Below, one piece after another: positions 27,257-37,339 of a DNA stretch of 64,000 nt. The DNA is taken from NCBI GenBank assembly GCA_029940375.1, contig JAPYUX010000002.1:46249-110248 (forward strand), given 5' to 3'. Within the stretch, counting starts at the first letter, position 1, and every line of letters starts with the position of its first letter. The position numbers and the translations under genes were made by a program. This stretch comes from Dehalococcoidia bacterium (GTDB lineage: Bacteria > Chloroflexota > Dehalococcoidia > Lucifugimonadales > Lucifugimonadaceae). Under the pieces are notes generated by a model. It was not told the DNA's origin. It saw only the letters and a program-made list of their open reading frames with translations, and did no database searches.

Positions 27257-28906
27257 ATGAAATTAAATAAAGAAATACATCCCAATGACTTAGCAAGTGC
27301 TATAAAAAATTTTATTTTCTATTTAAATTTATTCAAAGAAAGAATTAATGATCTAAATGTATTTCCTGTACCTGATGGTGATACCGGAACAAACATGCAT
27401 TTAACTTTGAAAGATCTAGATAAAATAATAGAAACTCCAACAAGACTTCCGGATTTTTTAAAAGATATTGCTCATACAACACTTATGGGAGCTAGAGGAA
27501 ACTCTGGTGTGATTTTATCTCAGTTTTTTAAGGCTTTATTAAATTCTTACGAAAAAAATGATTCACTTACTTTAAATTCTTTTTCTGAAACCTTTTTAAT
27601 AGCAGCTCAGATAACTAGAGAATCACTGCCTAATCCAGTAGAAGGAACAATGTTAACCATTTATGAAGATATAGGTAAAACGATACAAGAAAAAAAAGGA
27701 AAGATTGATAATTTTTCTGAATTACTAAAAATTGTTGCTGATACATCAATCAAATCAGTCAAAGAAACACCCAATAAACTGAAAATTTTAAAAGATGCTG
27801 GAGTGGTAGATTCTGGAGCATTAGGATTAGCTATAATGTTTAATTCTTGGTATTTTTCAATTGATAAAGATATTTCTATAGAATACCAACTAGAAAAAGT
27901 TTACGAAAAAATGATAGAAGGAATGTCTCGCAAAGTTTCTGAATCTTTTCTTTCAAATGTTGAGGAATTAGAATGGGGGAATTGTACAGTTTTCACTATA
28001 AAAGGCTCGGATTTAGATATAAAGAAAGAAAGAAAAAAAATAGCTAATTTTGGAGAATCTACTGTTATAACTGGTGATAAAAATTTACTTAAAATTCATA
28101 TTCATGTTGAAGAAACTGAAAGCATTCTAAAATATGCAAAATCCATTGGAGAAGTTGACAATCTATTTATTCAAAATATGGATGAACAAACTAGGAATCT
28201 ACAAAATAATCAATTAGATATTGATGAATCCAATAATTTGGAAGTCGAAACAGCATTAATAAGCGTATGCGAAGGGAATGGAATAGTTAATTCGTTTTTA
28301 GACGCTGGAATGGGAGGAGTAAAGATTGTCATAGGAGGGGGAACAAATAACCCCAGTGTTAAGGAAATTCTAGACGTTATATCTAAAATCAAATCATATA
28401 ACATAATAATTTTACCTAATGATTCTAACGTAATGCCAGTAGTAAAAGAGGTAATTAATATGAACTTGGATAAAAATATTTTTATACTAGAAACTACATC
28501 AATCCAAGAAGGAATTGTTGCAACCTTTAACTATGATTCAGACCTTAATTATGATGAAAACATAAAAAACATGGAAGAAGCAGTAAAATCTTCAGAATAC
28601 GCCTCTATAACCAAGGCGACAAGAGATGTAACTATAAATGATATCAAAATAGATAAAAATGATTATATGGTTTTTAAGAATTCAAAAATAAATGGATCTT
28701 ATAAAAATTTGGAACAAGCACTTCATGAAATTATAGTAGATCTATATTCAAGAAAAGATCTTATAACTTTGTTTGTTGGTGATCAATCTATTAAAGACAA
28801 CTATAATGATATTGAAGAGAAACTAAATAATGATTTTGACAGTAAAGAAATTGTAATTTTAGATGGAAATCAAAAATATTATAATTATCTTTTATTAGCT
28901 GAATGA
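27257..28906 (+). CDS. fakA: DAK2-domain fatty acid kinase FakA (YloV family)
   Basis: 549 residues. The N-terminal DAK2 (dihydroxyacetone kinase L-like) domain carries the Mg-ATP motif NVFPVPDGDTGTNM (about 34-47) and GARGNSGVILSQF (about 77-89). A middle domain follows, then a C-terminal DegV-like region with IVIGGGTNNPS (about 356) and ILPNDSNVMPV. FakA phosphorylates fatty acids held by FakB (DegV) proteins for phospholipid synthesis. A DegV gene follows at 12 bases, so kinase and carrier are encoded together. The ATG lacks a Shine-Dalgarno site. Confidence 0.88.
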   Translation: MKLNKEIHPNDLASAIKNFIFYLNLFKERINDLNVFPVPDGDTGTNMHLTLKDLDKIIETPTRLPDFLKDIAHTTLMGARGNSGVILSQFFKALLNSYEKNDSLTLNSFSETFLIAAQITRESLPNPVEGTMLTIYEDIGKTIQEKKGKIDNFSELLKIVADTSIKSVKETPNKLKILKDAGVVDSGALGLAIMFNSWYFSIDKDISIEYQLEKVYEKMIEGMSRKVSESFLSNVEELEWGNCTVFTIKGSDLDIKKERKKIANFGESTVITGDKNLLKIHIHVEETESILKYAKSIGEVDNLFIQNMDEQTRNLQNNQLDIDESNNLEVETALISVCEGNGIVNSFLDAGMGGVKIVIGGGTNNPSVKEILDVISKIKSYNIIILPNDSNVMPVVKEVINMNLDKNIFILETTSIQEGIVATFNYDSDLNYDENIKNMEEAVKSSEYASITKATRDVTINDIKIDKNDYMVFKNSKINGSYKNLEQALHEIIVDLYSRKDLITLFVGDQSIKDNYNDIEEKLNNDFDSKEIVILDGNQKYYNYLLLAE

Positions 28907-28918
28907 CAGGAGTGAAAA

Positions 28919-29758
28919 ATGCCCAAAATAGCAATAGTTACTGATAGTACATCAGATTTACCTAAAGAAATAGCAAAAAAATATAATATAACGATTGTTC
29001 CATTAAATGTACATTTTGGAGATGAAACACTTTTAGACGGAATTGATATCAATTCTAAACAGTTTTTTCATAAATTAGTTGAATCAGAATATCATCCCCA
29101 AACTTCTCAACCATCAGTTGGAACTTTTTTAAAAACTTATGAAACTCTGTTGAAGAATTATGATAGTATTCTTTCCATTCATATTTCAAGTAAACTTAGT
29201 GCAACTTATAATTCTGCCTTACAAGCAAGTAATGAATTGTCTTCGACTAATAAAAATATTACAGTTTTGGATAGTTTAACTGGAACTGTAGCACTAGGAG
29301 CTATCGTTACAAAAATAGCTAAAATGAATAAAGAAAATGAATCTATGGAAAATTTAATTCAAGAATCTAATAGTTTATTTAGTAAAAATGAATTTTTTGG
29401 ATTTGTTCCTACGTTAGAATATCTAGCTAAAGGAGGCAGAATCGGAAAAGCTCGTGCATTTATGGGCTCTTTATTAAAAGTAAAACCGATGCTGTCCTGT
29501 GTTGATGGTTTAATAGATTCGGTTGGTAAAGTGAGAACATTAGAAAAAGGGATGGAATTTCTAATTGAAAAAATGAATGATCACAAAGTAGAATCACTTT
29601 TTATTGTTCATGCAAATTCTGAAGATAGAGCAAAAATACTTTTTGATAAAGCAAAAGAGTCTATAGATCCTGCAAAAATAGAAATTGCTGAATTTGGACC
29701 TGTTGTAGGGACTCACGTTGGCCCAGGAGCTTTTGGAATAGGTTTTATCATCGAATAA
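28919..29758 (+). CDS. DegV family fatty-acid-binding protein (FakB-like)
   Basis: 279 residues. The N-terminal IAIVTDSTSDLP (about 3-14) and middle TSQPSVGTF (about 61) plus SSKLSATYNSA carry the residues that bind the fatty acid carboxylate in DegV proteins. FVPTLEYLAKGGRIGKARAFMG is the family signature (split: FVPTLEYLAKGGRIG, then KARAFMG, about 161-182). It presents acyl chains to the FakA kinase encoded just upstream, and a GGAG site precedes its ATG. The gene is followed nine bases later by recG, a common order in Gram-positive-type genomes. Confidence 0.92.
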   Translation: MPKIAIVTDSTSDLPKEIAKKYNITIVPLNVHFGDETLLDGIDINSKQFFHKLVESEYHPQTSQPSVGTFLKTYETLLKNYDSILSIHISSKLSATYNSALQASNELSSTNKNITVLDSLTGTVALGAIVTKIAKMNKENESMENLIQESNSLFSKNEFFGFVPTLEYLAKGGRIGKARAFMGSLLKVKPMLSCVDGLIDSVGKVRTLEKGMEFLIEKMNDHKVESLFIVHANSEDRAKILFDKAKESIDPAKIEIAEFGPVVGTHVGPGAFGIGFIIE

Positions 29759-29767
29759 TTATTTTAG

Positions 29768-32176
29768 ATGTCTAATACTATAGTTGAATTGAAAAAATTT
29801 CATTCAATTCTTGTGAATGAATATGAAAATGGATTGAATGATGAATCTGTTGAGCAAGGACTTGATGCTTATCTTAATAATTTGGATGATAATTTTTATT
29901 GGGTAAAATCTATTTATCCTCTTTCTAACAAAAAATATAAAAATTTAGGGATAGGTGAACGTCATATTTGGATAAAAAATAGTTTAGCAAAAATACAATA
30001 TGAAACACGTAGACTACTATTTGAAGAAGAAAAAAAAGAAAAACTTGAAAATCTCTCTCTTGAAACACCACTTGATGAAATACCTTTTATTCCCAAAAAA
30101 TTTATAAATAAATTTCCAAATATCAACATATTTAATTTACTTGATCTTATATATCATTTTCCTTATAGATATGAAGACTATACAAATATAAGAAAAATTG
30201 TACATCTAAAAGAAAACGACTCAGTATCCATAATAGGTGAAGTGAAAAAGTCTATTTTATTACCAAATAAAAAAGGTCCAAGAGCTACTAGAATTAGTAT
30301 TTCAGATGGTAGTGGGTTTATATCTGCTACTTGGTTTAGGCAACCCTATCTAATAAAAAACTTTAAAATAGGCACTAAAGTAGCATTAGCAGGGAGAGTA
30401 ACAAAATGGAAGAACTATTTACAATTTGACAACCCATATTTTGAAAATATCAATGATTTTGATAGCAATGGAAATATAAAATATGCAAAATATTTACTAC
30501 CTTATTACCATTCCACAGAAAGATTGCCTCAATTATCAATAAGAAAGGCTATTTCAATGGCATTAAAAACAGGCTTGGCACAATTAGATGATTTTTTGCC
30601 CAGTGAAATACTTAAAAGAAATGATTTATTTACATTAAAAAAATCCGTTTTAAACGCTCATTTCCCTAAAAATAATGAACAAAAAGAGAAAGCATTAAAG
30701 AGCTTTGCATTTCATGAGTTTTTTTTGTCTCAGCTATCAGTCAAACTACGAAAAAAAATAAGAGAGGAAACTTTAAATTCAAAGCCGATTTTAAATTTTG
30801 AATCCAATTTAAAAAAGATAATTAATTTTTTCCCTTACGAATTAACTATTGATCAAAAAAAATCTTTAAAAGAAATAGGAGAAGATTTATCATCAAATAT
30901 TCCTATGGCAAGATTATTACAAGGTGAAGTTGGTTCTGGGAAAACAATAATTGCTTTATTAGCCCTTATTTGTACTTCTATGGAAAATCAACAGGGGATT
31001 TTACTTGCTCCAACCGAAGTTTTATCAGAACAACACTTCATGAATATTTGTAACTTACTTGGAGCCAAAAATAATTTCGGAACACAAGAAAATATTAAAA
31101 TAGCCACAATTAAATCTGAAAAACAATTAAAAATAGGACTCTTGACTGGTTCTTTAAATGAAAAGTTAAAATATCAAACGAGAAAAATGATTGAGGATCA
31201 TGAAATTGACATTATTATAGGAACGCATGCTTTATTAAATGAAGATTTATCAATAAAACACTCAGGTTTAGTAGTAATCGATGAGCAGCAGAGATTTGGA
31301 GTACAACAAAGAACAGCTTTGTTGGATTATGATCCAATACCAAACATGTTAGCAATGTCTGCTACACCAATCCCTCGTACTTTAGCATTGACAGTATATG
31401 GGGATTTATCTTTGTCTACCATAAAAACTCTACCAATTCAATCTAGAGCTTCAGTTGATACTATATGGTTGAAAGGAAATGAAGAAAACCGAATTTTTGA
31501 ACTTATTGAAAAAGAAATAGAAAAAAAATCACAGGTATTTTATGTTTGTCCTTTCATTGAAAATTCAAATGTCTTAAATGTAGCGTCCGTTGTAGAAGAA
31601 TTTGACAAAATAACAAAAAGTTTTTTGTCTAAATATAGGATTGCATTATTGCATGGGAAAATGAAGATGGAAGAAAAGCAAAGAATAATGGAAAAACTAA
31701 GAAATGGGGACATAGATATTTTAGTGACCACACCAATAATAGAAGTAGGAGTGGATATACATAATGCTACGCTCATGATTATTTATTCAGCCGATAGATT
31801 TGGAATTTCTCAATTACATCAACTAAGAGGTAGAATTGGTAGAGGTGAAAAACAAGGAAAATGTATTCTTTATACTAATGAAGAATTAAATGAATTTTCA
31901 GAAATGAGACTTAATGCTGTCGTTAACTCTAATGATGGATTTCAATTATCTGAAGAAGATTTGAAAATACGGGGTCCAGGAGAAATAGAGAGAACAAAGC
32001 AAAGTGGTTGGCCTGAATTTAGAATAGCAGATCCAAGTGACATAAATTTAATTGAATCGGTCAATAAAGAATCAGAAATTATTATAAAAAATGATCCAGA
32101 TTTGATTTCTAAAGATAATGCGTTAATAAACAAATTAATAAATAAATCTCTTTCAAATAAAATTAATTTGAGTTAG
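29768..32176 (+). CDS. recG: ATP-dependent DNA helicase RecG
   Basis: 802-residue branch-migration helicase that remodels stalled forks. An N-terminal extension of about 110 residues precedes the wedge/OB domain (about 150-240). Superfamily 2 motifs: Walker A GEVGSGKT (about 388-395), APTEVLSEQH, the Walker B-like DEQQRFG, SATPIPRTLAL, then in helicase domain 2 LHGKM, TTPIIEVGVDI and QLRGRIGRGEKQG. The Walker B box reads DEQQ where most RecG proteins have DEQH. The ATG has no strong Shine-Dalgarno site and is nine bases from the degV stop. Confidence 0.95.
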   Translation: MSNTIVELKKFHSILVNEYENGLNDESVEQGLDAYLNNLDDNFYWVKSIYPLSNKKYKNLGIGERHIWIKNSLAKIQYETRRLLFEEEKKEKLENLSLETPLDEIPFIPKKFINKFPNINIFNLLDLIYHFPYRYEDYTNIRKIVHLKENDSVSIIGEVKKSILLPNKKGPRATRISISDGSGFISATWFRQPYLIKNFKIGTKVALAGRVTKWKNYLQFDNPYFENINDFDSNGNIKYAKYLLPYYHSTERLPQLSIRKAISMALKTGLAQLDDFLPSEILKRNDLFTLKKSVLNAHFPKNNEQKEKALKSFAFHEFFLSQLSVKLRKKIREETLNSKPILNFESNLKKIINFFPYELTIDQKKSLKEIGEDLSSNIPMARLLQGEVGSGKTIIALLALICTSMENQQGILLAPTEVLSEQHFMNICNLLGAKNNFGTQENIKIATIKSEKQLKIGLLTGSLNEKLKYQTRKMIEDHEIDIIIGTHALLNEDLSIKHSGLVVIDEQQRFGVQQRTALLDYDPIPNMLAMSATPIPRTLALTVYGDLSLSTIKTLPIQSRASVDTIWLKGNEENRIFELIEKEIEKKSQVFYVCPFIENSNVLNVASVVEEFDKITKSFLSKYRIALLHGKMKMEEKQRIMEKLRNGDIDILVTTPIIEVGVDIHNATLMIIYSADRFGISQLHQLRGRIGRGEKQGKCILYTNEELNEFSEMRLNAVVNSNDGFQLSEEDLKIRGPGEIERTKQSGWPEFRIADPSDINLIESVNKESEIIIKNDPDLISKDNALINKLINKSLSNKINLS

Positions 32177-32188
32177 ATATATATAAGT

Positions 32189-33190
32189 ATGAATATAAGA
32201 AACAAAAACTATAAACCAATAGGACTTTGGGCTAAAATTCCTCATGGTATATGGATTAGAGAAGCCACTAGTGTTTCAGTAGACAGTATGGATAATGTCT
32301 ATATTTTTAATAGAGGAAATATTCCTATATTAAAGTTTGATACTTATGGAAACCTTATTGATAAATGGGGAACCGAAGATCCTTACAGTGAAATAACAAC
32401 CAAAGAATTAAGGCCTGGAGTAAAGCTCCAATCTTGGAGTGGTTCTAATTTTACTAGGCCTCATTCGATTCGAATAGATCATGATGATCATATGTGGCTT
32501 GTGGATGATAGCGGAAATATGATTTCTAAATATGATCTATCATTTAACTTGAAATTACAAATAGGTGATGGGAATCCTTCTGAAAGAGAGAGTGGAATTC
32601 CTTTTAATCGACCTACCGATGTGACAATAAGGGAATCTACAGGAGAAGTTTTCATCAGCGATGGTTACGGAAATTCAAGAATTCATCACTTCGATCCAGA
32701 AGGAAAATTAATTAAAAGCTGGGGAGAATCAGGTACCATGCCTGGAGAATTTTCTTTGCCTCACAATTTAGTTATGATAAACGATCAGGAATTGCTTGTT
32801 TGTGATAGAGAAAATCATAGAGTACAAATTTTTCATATTAACGGAGAATTTATTAGAGAATGGCATGTACATAAAGCTGTTGCAGTTACCGTCGATAAGG
32901 AAGGAAAAATTTACATAGCTGAACAAGGCCCTCCACCTGTTCAAAAAGGTGTAAAAAATCTAGGTCATAGTGTAGGCATATGGAACGATAAAGGACAACT
33001 CATTGAGAGATTAGGATCAGAATTACCAGGTGAAAAACATGATCAGTTTTTATGGCCACATTCTATAGCAGTTAATTCGAAGGGTACAATTTACGTTGCA
33101 GAAGTATCTTTTGTAGAAGTAGGTAGAACGTTAGATCCACCTCGAGAAATGGCGAGTTTTAGGGTTTGGGAAAAATTATCTAACAACTAA
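32189..33190 (+). CDS. NHL-repeat beta-propeller protein
   Basis: 333 residues built of NHL-type propeller blades. Repeated units of the form 'P-x-xx-ID-x-D..W-VDD..I-KYD' are seen near residues 90, 145, 195 and 285, for example FTRPHSIRIDHDDHMWLVDD and FSLPHNLVMINDQELLVCD. No signal peptide is evident, so it is likely cytoplasmic. Such proteins in this type of genome are often annotated as 6-bladed propellers or amidating-lyase-like, but catalytic residues cannot be assigned here. It begins 12 bases after recG, and its 3' end overlaps the leuS end on the other strand by 15 bases. Confidence 0.8.
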   Translation: MNIRNKNYKPIGLWAKIPHGIWIREATSVSVDSMDNVYIFNRGNIPILKFDTYGNLIDKWGTEDPYSEITTKELRPGVKLQSWSGSNFTRPHSIRIDHDDHMWLVDDSGNMISKYDLSFNLKLQIGDGNPSERESGIPFNRPTDVTIRESTGEVFISDGYGNSRIHHFDPEGKLIKSWGESGTMPGEFSLPHNLVMINDQELLVCDRENHRVQIFHINGEFIREWHVHKAVAVTVDKEGKIYIAEQGPPPVQKGVKNLGHSVGIWNDKGQLIERLGSELPGEKHDQFLWPHSIAVNSKGTIYVAEVSFVEVGRTLDPPREMASFRVWEKLSNN

Positions 33191-35614
33191 GTTTAGCAAT
33201 TTATTTTCAATGTAAATTTTTTTTATTATTTCTTTATCAGATAAATATTTAGATATTTTTTTTGAGGTAATAATATTTTCCATTATTTCTTCAATGGAAG
33301 TGTTAACTTCTAATTTTATTTGGTCTCTTAATTTACCATTAATTTGTACTATTAGAGTATAATCATTTCTTTCTATCAATTTTTCATTGAATGTGGGATT
33401 ATTTTGTAGATGTATTGATCCTTTTTCTCCTAATCTATTCCATAATTCTTCAGATATATGAGGACATATAGGTGAAAGATGTATTAATAATCTTTTACAT
33501 GCTTCGATCCAAGTAGAATAGGAGATTGTTCTTTTTTGTTTTATTTTTTGTAAGGTATTTGTATATTCCATTAAATATGAAATAGAGGTGTTAAATTTGA
33601 AATTAGACATATCATTTATAATGTTCTTTGTTGTTAAATTTGATATTTGTTCCAAACTTTTTGTTGCAGACTCTTCTATATGTTTAAATTCGTATTTTTC
33701 TATAATTAAATTCCATAATCTCTTTAACCATCTATGGATACCATTAATTCCAGAATCTGACCAATCTCCTCCCTTATCCCAAGGTCCTAAAAACATTAAA
33801 TATGCTCTTACTGAATCAGTTCCATATTTTTCTATAAGAGGTTGTGGATTTAATGGATTGTTTCTTTTAGAAATTTTCATATGTCTTGCAAGCATAACTC
33901 CTTGATTAAAGAGCCTCTTATAAGGTTCGTCAAAATTTAAATATCCTAAGTCTCTTAAAACTTTATTGAAAAATCTTGCATATAAAAGATGCATCACCGC
34001 GTGTTCAGCACCTCCCATATATTGGTCAACTGGAGCCCATTTGTCAATTTTTTCTTTTTCAAATGCAGATTGAATATCAGGACTTGCAAATTTCAAATGA
34101 TACCAAGAGGAATCCATAAAAGTATCCATAGTATCTGTTTCTCTTCTTAATTTACCATAATCGGGATGATCAAAATAAAGGAACTTTTTATCAAGAGTTA
34201 GAGGTGATTGTCCCGTAGGCATAAATTCTTTAGCTTCAGGTAGTATTACTGGTAAATCACTTTCTTCTAATGGAATAATATTTTCGTTTTTGTCATAACA
34301 AATTGGAATAGGGGTGCCCCAATATCTTTGTCTTGATATAAGCCAATCTCTAAGGTGATAAGTAATGGTTTTTTCACCAAATTGTTTACTTTCGATCAAG
34401 TTTGTTATTCTTTTTTGTCCCTCTATATTATGAATCCCATTAAATTCTCCTGAATTTATTTGTATTCCATTGCCAGTATATGCTTTCTCTAAATTGTTAA
34501 CTTTTGATCCATCTTCAGAAATCACTACTCTTATAGGTAAATTGTATTTTTTTGCAAAAGCAAAATCTCTCTCATCATGAGCTGGAACACCCATCACTGC
34601 TCCAGTACCGTAAGTTGACAAAACATAATCCCCTACAAATACAGGAACCTTTTCATTATTTATAGGATTAATACAATTGACGCCTAAAAGAACTCCCGTT
34701 TTATCTCTAGTTGTTGAAGTTCTATCAATTTCAGATAATTTGTTTGCATTTTTTATGTATTGTTGAAGATTATTGTCTTTTTTGGTTAAATCTAGTTGAT
34801 TTATAATAGGATGTTCGGGAGATATAACTAAAAATGTTACTCCAAAAAGTGTATCTATTCGTGTTGTGAATGTATTTATTTTAAAGTTCGTATTTTCAAT
34901 TTGAAAATTTATAGTCACTCCTTCAGACTTTCCAATCCAATTTGTTTGCATCTGTTTAATCTTTGATGGCCATTCCAAACTATCCATATCTAGCAATTCT
35001 TCTGCATAATCAGTTATTTTAAAATACCATTGAGGCATCATTTTTCTTATTACCTCACCTCCAGATCTTTCTGATTTCCCATCCCTGACTTGCTCATTGG
35101 CTAAAGTAGTTTGATCAATTGGATCCCACCAGACGGGACCATTTTTTCTATAAGCTATTCCGTTCTTATACATATCTAGAAAAAACTTTTGATTCCATTG
35201 ATAATATTCAGGAGTACAAGTAACTAGTTTTCTATCCCAATCGTAAGAATTTCCCATTAGGTCGAATTGGCTTTGCATGTTTCTTATGTTATTAAAAGTC
35301 CATTTTTTAGGATTGATATTTCTTTCTATAGCTGCATTTTCAGCAGGTAAACCGAAGGCATCAAAACCTTGAGGATGTAAGACATTATATCCTTTTAATC
35401 TCATGAATCGTGCATGTGCATCTGCTGGTGTGAAGGCGAACCAGTGCCCTATATGAAGATCTCCCGATGGGTATGGGAACATTGATAATGCGTACCAATT
35501 CTTCTTGGTTTCAACAAAATCTTCAGTTTTATATAGCTTTGTTTCTTTCCAAACTTTTTGCCATTTTTTTTCTATATTTCGAGGTAAATACTCTTTATCT
35601 TTTTCTATAACCAT
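33176..35614 (-). CDS. leuS: leucyl-tRNA synthetase
   Basis: 812 residues, bacterial type with the CP1 editing domain inserted in the Rossmann fold. HIGH is intact at residues 54-57 (SGDLHIGHW). The editing-domain segment TTRIDTLFGVT and the Asp-containing VPAHDERDFAFA are present. The KMSKS loop reads MKISKR (in LARHMKISKRNNPLN), a mild deviation, and the linker before it lacks the usual glycine. The C-terminal anticodon-binding region ends with an oligonucleotide-binding-like stretch. A TTGAGT-N18-TATAAT promoter lies about 20 bases upstream, with no Shine-Dalgarno site. Confidence 0.96.
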   Translation of the reverse strand: MVIEKDKEYLPRNIEKKWQKVWKETKLYKTEDFVETKKNWYALSMFPYPSGDLHIGHWFAFTPADAHARFMRLKGYNVLHPQGFDAFGLPAENAAIERNINPKKWTFNNIRNMQSQFDLMGNSYDWDRKLVTCTPEYYQWNQKFFLDMYKNGIAYRKNGPVWWDPIDQTTLANEQVRDGKSERSGGEVIRKMMPQWYFKITDYAEELLDMDSLEWPSKIKQMQTNWIGKSEGVTINFQIENTNFKINTFTTRIDTLFGVTFLVISPEHPIINQLDLTKKDNNLQQYIKNANKLSEIDRTSTTRDKTGVLLGVNCINPINNEKVPVFVGDYVLSTYGTGAVMGVPAHDERDFAFAKKYNLPIRVVISEDGSKVNNLEKAYTGNGIQINSGEFNGIHNIEGQKRITNLIESKQFGEKTITYHLRDWLISRQRYWGTPIPICYDKNENIIPLEESDLPVILPEAKEFMPTGQSPLTLDKKFLYFDHPDYGKLRRETDTMDTFMDSSWYHLKFASPDIQSAFEKEKIDKWAPVDQYMGGAEHAVMHLLYARFFNKVLRDLGYLNFDEPYKRLFNQGVMLARHMKISKRNNPLNPQPLIEKYGTDSVRAYLMFLGPWDKGGDWSDSGINGIHRWLKRLWNLIIEKYEFKHIEESATKSLEQISNLTTKNIINDMSNFKFNTSISYLMEYTNTLQKIKQKRTISYSTWIEACKRLLIHLSPICPHISEELWNRLGEKGSIHLQNNPTFNEKLIERNDYTLIVQINGKLRDQIKLEVNTSIEEIMENIITSKKISKYLSDKEIIKKIYIENKLLNLVVR

Positions 35615-35630
35615 TAAAATTTTAACTTTT

Positions 35631-35660
35631 ATTATATTTTATATTAAGATTTATACTCAA
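35631..35660 (-). promoter_or_regulatory. sigma-70-type promoter of leuS
   Basis: On the minus strand, -35 TTGAGT (35660-35655) is separated by 18 bases from -10 TATAAT (35636-35631). The ATG at 35614 would then lie about ten bases after the transcription start, leaving no room for a ribosome-binding site. Confidence 0.5.
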
Positions 35661-35683
35661 AAACTCTAATAGTGATGGTTTTA

Positions 35684-35714
35684 TTGATGTTTATTATTTG
35701 TAATAAATTATAAT
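35684..35714 (+). promoter_or_regulatory. candidate promoter and inverted repeat before the D-aminoacylase-like gene
   Basis: TTGATG (35684-35689) and TATAAT (35709-35714) are separated by 19 bases. A second TATAAT lies at 35736-35741. Between them an inverted repeat with six-base arms (35724-35729 and 35733-35738) overlaps that second -10 box and could be an operator. AGGA at 35743-35746 serves the ATG at 35754. Confidence 0.35.
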
Positions 35715-35753
35715 TATCTCAAAATAACTCATAGTTATAATTAGGAATTTAAA

Positions 35754-37337
35754 ATGTTTGATTTAATAATAAAAAATGCCCTTATGGTTGATGGAACAGG
35801 TTCATCACCAACAAATAAAGATATTGGAATTAGTAAAGATAAAATATCATCCATTGGAAATTTGTCTAATGCTGAATCTAAAAAAATAATAGATGCGAAA
35901 GGGCAAATAGTTTCTCCTGGTTTTATAGATACTCATTCACATGCTGATTTTGAGATATTGAGAAACCCACAGCATGAATATGGAATTTCTCAGGGTGTTA
36001 CTACTGAAATTATGTCTCCAGATGGGATCGGTTTAGTACCGTTGAGTAAGAGTAAATCTAAAGATTACATGGATTATTTGTCTGGAATTTTAGGATATCC
36101 AACTGATGATTTTGATGGAACTACATTTGAAACTGCAAAAGTTTCTTATGATAAAAAATGTAAAATAAATGTTGCCATGTTTGCAGGTCATGGACCTTTA
36201 AGGCTTGATATATGTGGAATGGAAGATATCCCCTTAAGAGGTGATTTACTAACTCAAGCGAAATATAATCTAGAATTAGCATTAGAACAAGGGGCTTCAG
36301 GCTTAGCAACAGGTTTGGATTATTATCCACAATCCTTTTCTGATACAGATGAATTGATTGAATTATGTAAAGTGGTAGCTAAAAAAGATTCTATATATTC
36401 TGTTCATCTTCGAAGTCACGAGAAAGATAGAGCATTTGCTAATGGGGGCATATTGGAAGCTATAGAAATTTCTAGGAAATCTGGAGTGGCTTTGCATGTA
36501 GAACATTACAGAACAGCTGAAGAGACTGCAGGAGAGATAGATAAGATACTTGAACCGATAGATAAAGCAAAAAATGAAGGATTAAACATAACAATGGAAA
36601 CCTATTCATATCCAGTAGGTTGTACAGTTCCTCTTATTTTTTTCCCTGGTTCTTTTCATATTGGTGGAGCAAAAAAAATAATTTCAAATTTATCCAACCA
36701 ACAAACAAGAGATTTTTGGGAGAAAGAACTTCAAGAAGATACCCAAAGAGCTGGAATTGAAGAAATTATGTGGACTTCAATAGGTTTGAAAGAATGGAAA
36801 GAATATGCTGGTTTAACTGTAAAAGATGCTGCAAAAAAAGACGGATTATCTCCTATTCAACATATTTTAGATATGATGTATAGAACCAATTTAAATTGTG
36901 GATTTAGAGCTGTACCCCCTTCCAGCGTATCTATATGGAGACAAGTTGAAGAAGATATCATTGAACTTATGAAAAGACCTGATTATATGGTAGGATCTGA
37001 TGCCGTGCCTACTGGGCAAATGATTCATCCGAGATCATATGGATGTTTTACAAGATTTTTGGGCAGACTGAGAAGAAGATTTAATGTTCCTATTGAACTG
37101 TTGATTAATCGAATGACAAAATTACCTGCTGAAACCTTTGGCCTGAAAAATAGAGGGATATTGAAAGAAGGTTATTTCGCTGATTTAGTTATTTTTGATC
37201 CCAATATTATAAATGATTTAGCAACCTTTGAAGATCCTGAAATTCTTTCAGTAGGAATAAGTCAAGTTTTAGTGAATGGGAAAATTTCATTCGAAAGTGG
37301 GAAAAATAATTTGGAATTAAACGGTAGATTTGTTTAG
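35754..37337 (+). CDS. N-acyl-D-amino-acid deacylase family amidohydrolase
   Basis: 527 residues of the D-aminoacylase / dihydroorotase-like amidohydrolase superfamily. The metal motif is FIDTHSHADFE (about 57-67). GLDYYPQSF (about 187) and VHLRSHE (about 218) follow, with LHVEHYRT (about 246) and the late catalytic Asp in MVGSDAVPTG (about 411). FGLKNRGILKEGYFADLVIFDP is the family C-terminal signature (split: FGLKNRGILKEG, then YFADLVIFDP). Expected reaction: hydrolysis of N-acyl-D-amino acids or related amides. It is first in a region of catabolic genes and ends two bases from the mannonate-dehydratase-like gene on the opposite strand. Confidence 0.88.
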   Translation: MFDLIIKNALMVDGTGSSPTNKDIGISKDKISSIGNLSNAESKKIIDAKGQIVSPGFIDTHSHADFEILRNPQHEYGISQGVTTEIMSPDGIGLVPLSKSKSKDYMDYLSGILGYPTDDFDGTTFETAKVSYDKKCKINVAMFAGHGPLRLDICGMEDIPLRGDLLTQAKYNLELALEQGASGLATGLDYYPQSFSDTDELIELCKVVAKKDSIYSVHLRSHEKDRAFANGGILEAIEISRKSGVALHVEHYRTAEETAGEIDKILEPIDKAKNEGLNITMETYSYPVGCTVPLIFFPGSFHIGGAKKIISNLSNQQTRDFWEKELQEDTQRAGIEEIMWTSIGLKEWKEYAGLTVKDAAKKDGLSPIQHILDMMYRTNLNCGFRAVPPSSVSIWRQVEEDIIELMKRPDYMVGSDAVPTGQMIHPRSYGCFTRFLGRLRRRFNVPIELLINRMTKLPAETFGLKNRGILKEGYFADLVIFDPNIINDLATFEDPEILSVGISQVLVNGKISFESGKNNLELNGRFV

Positions 37338-37339
37338 TT

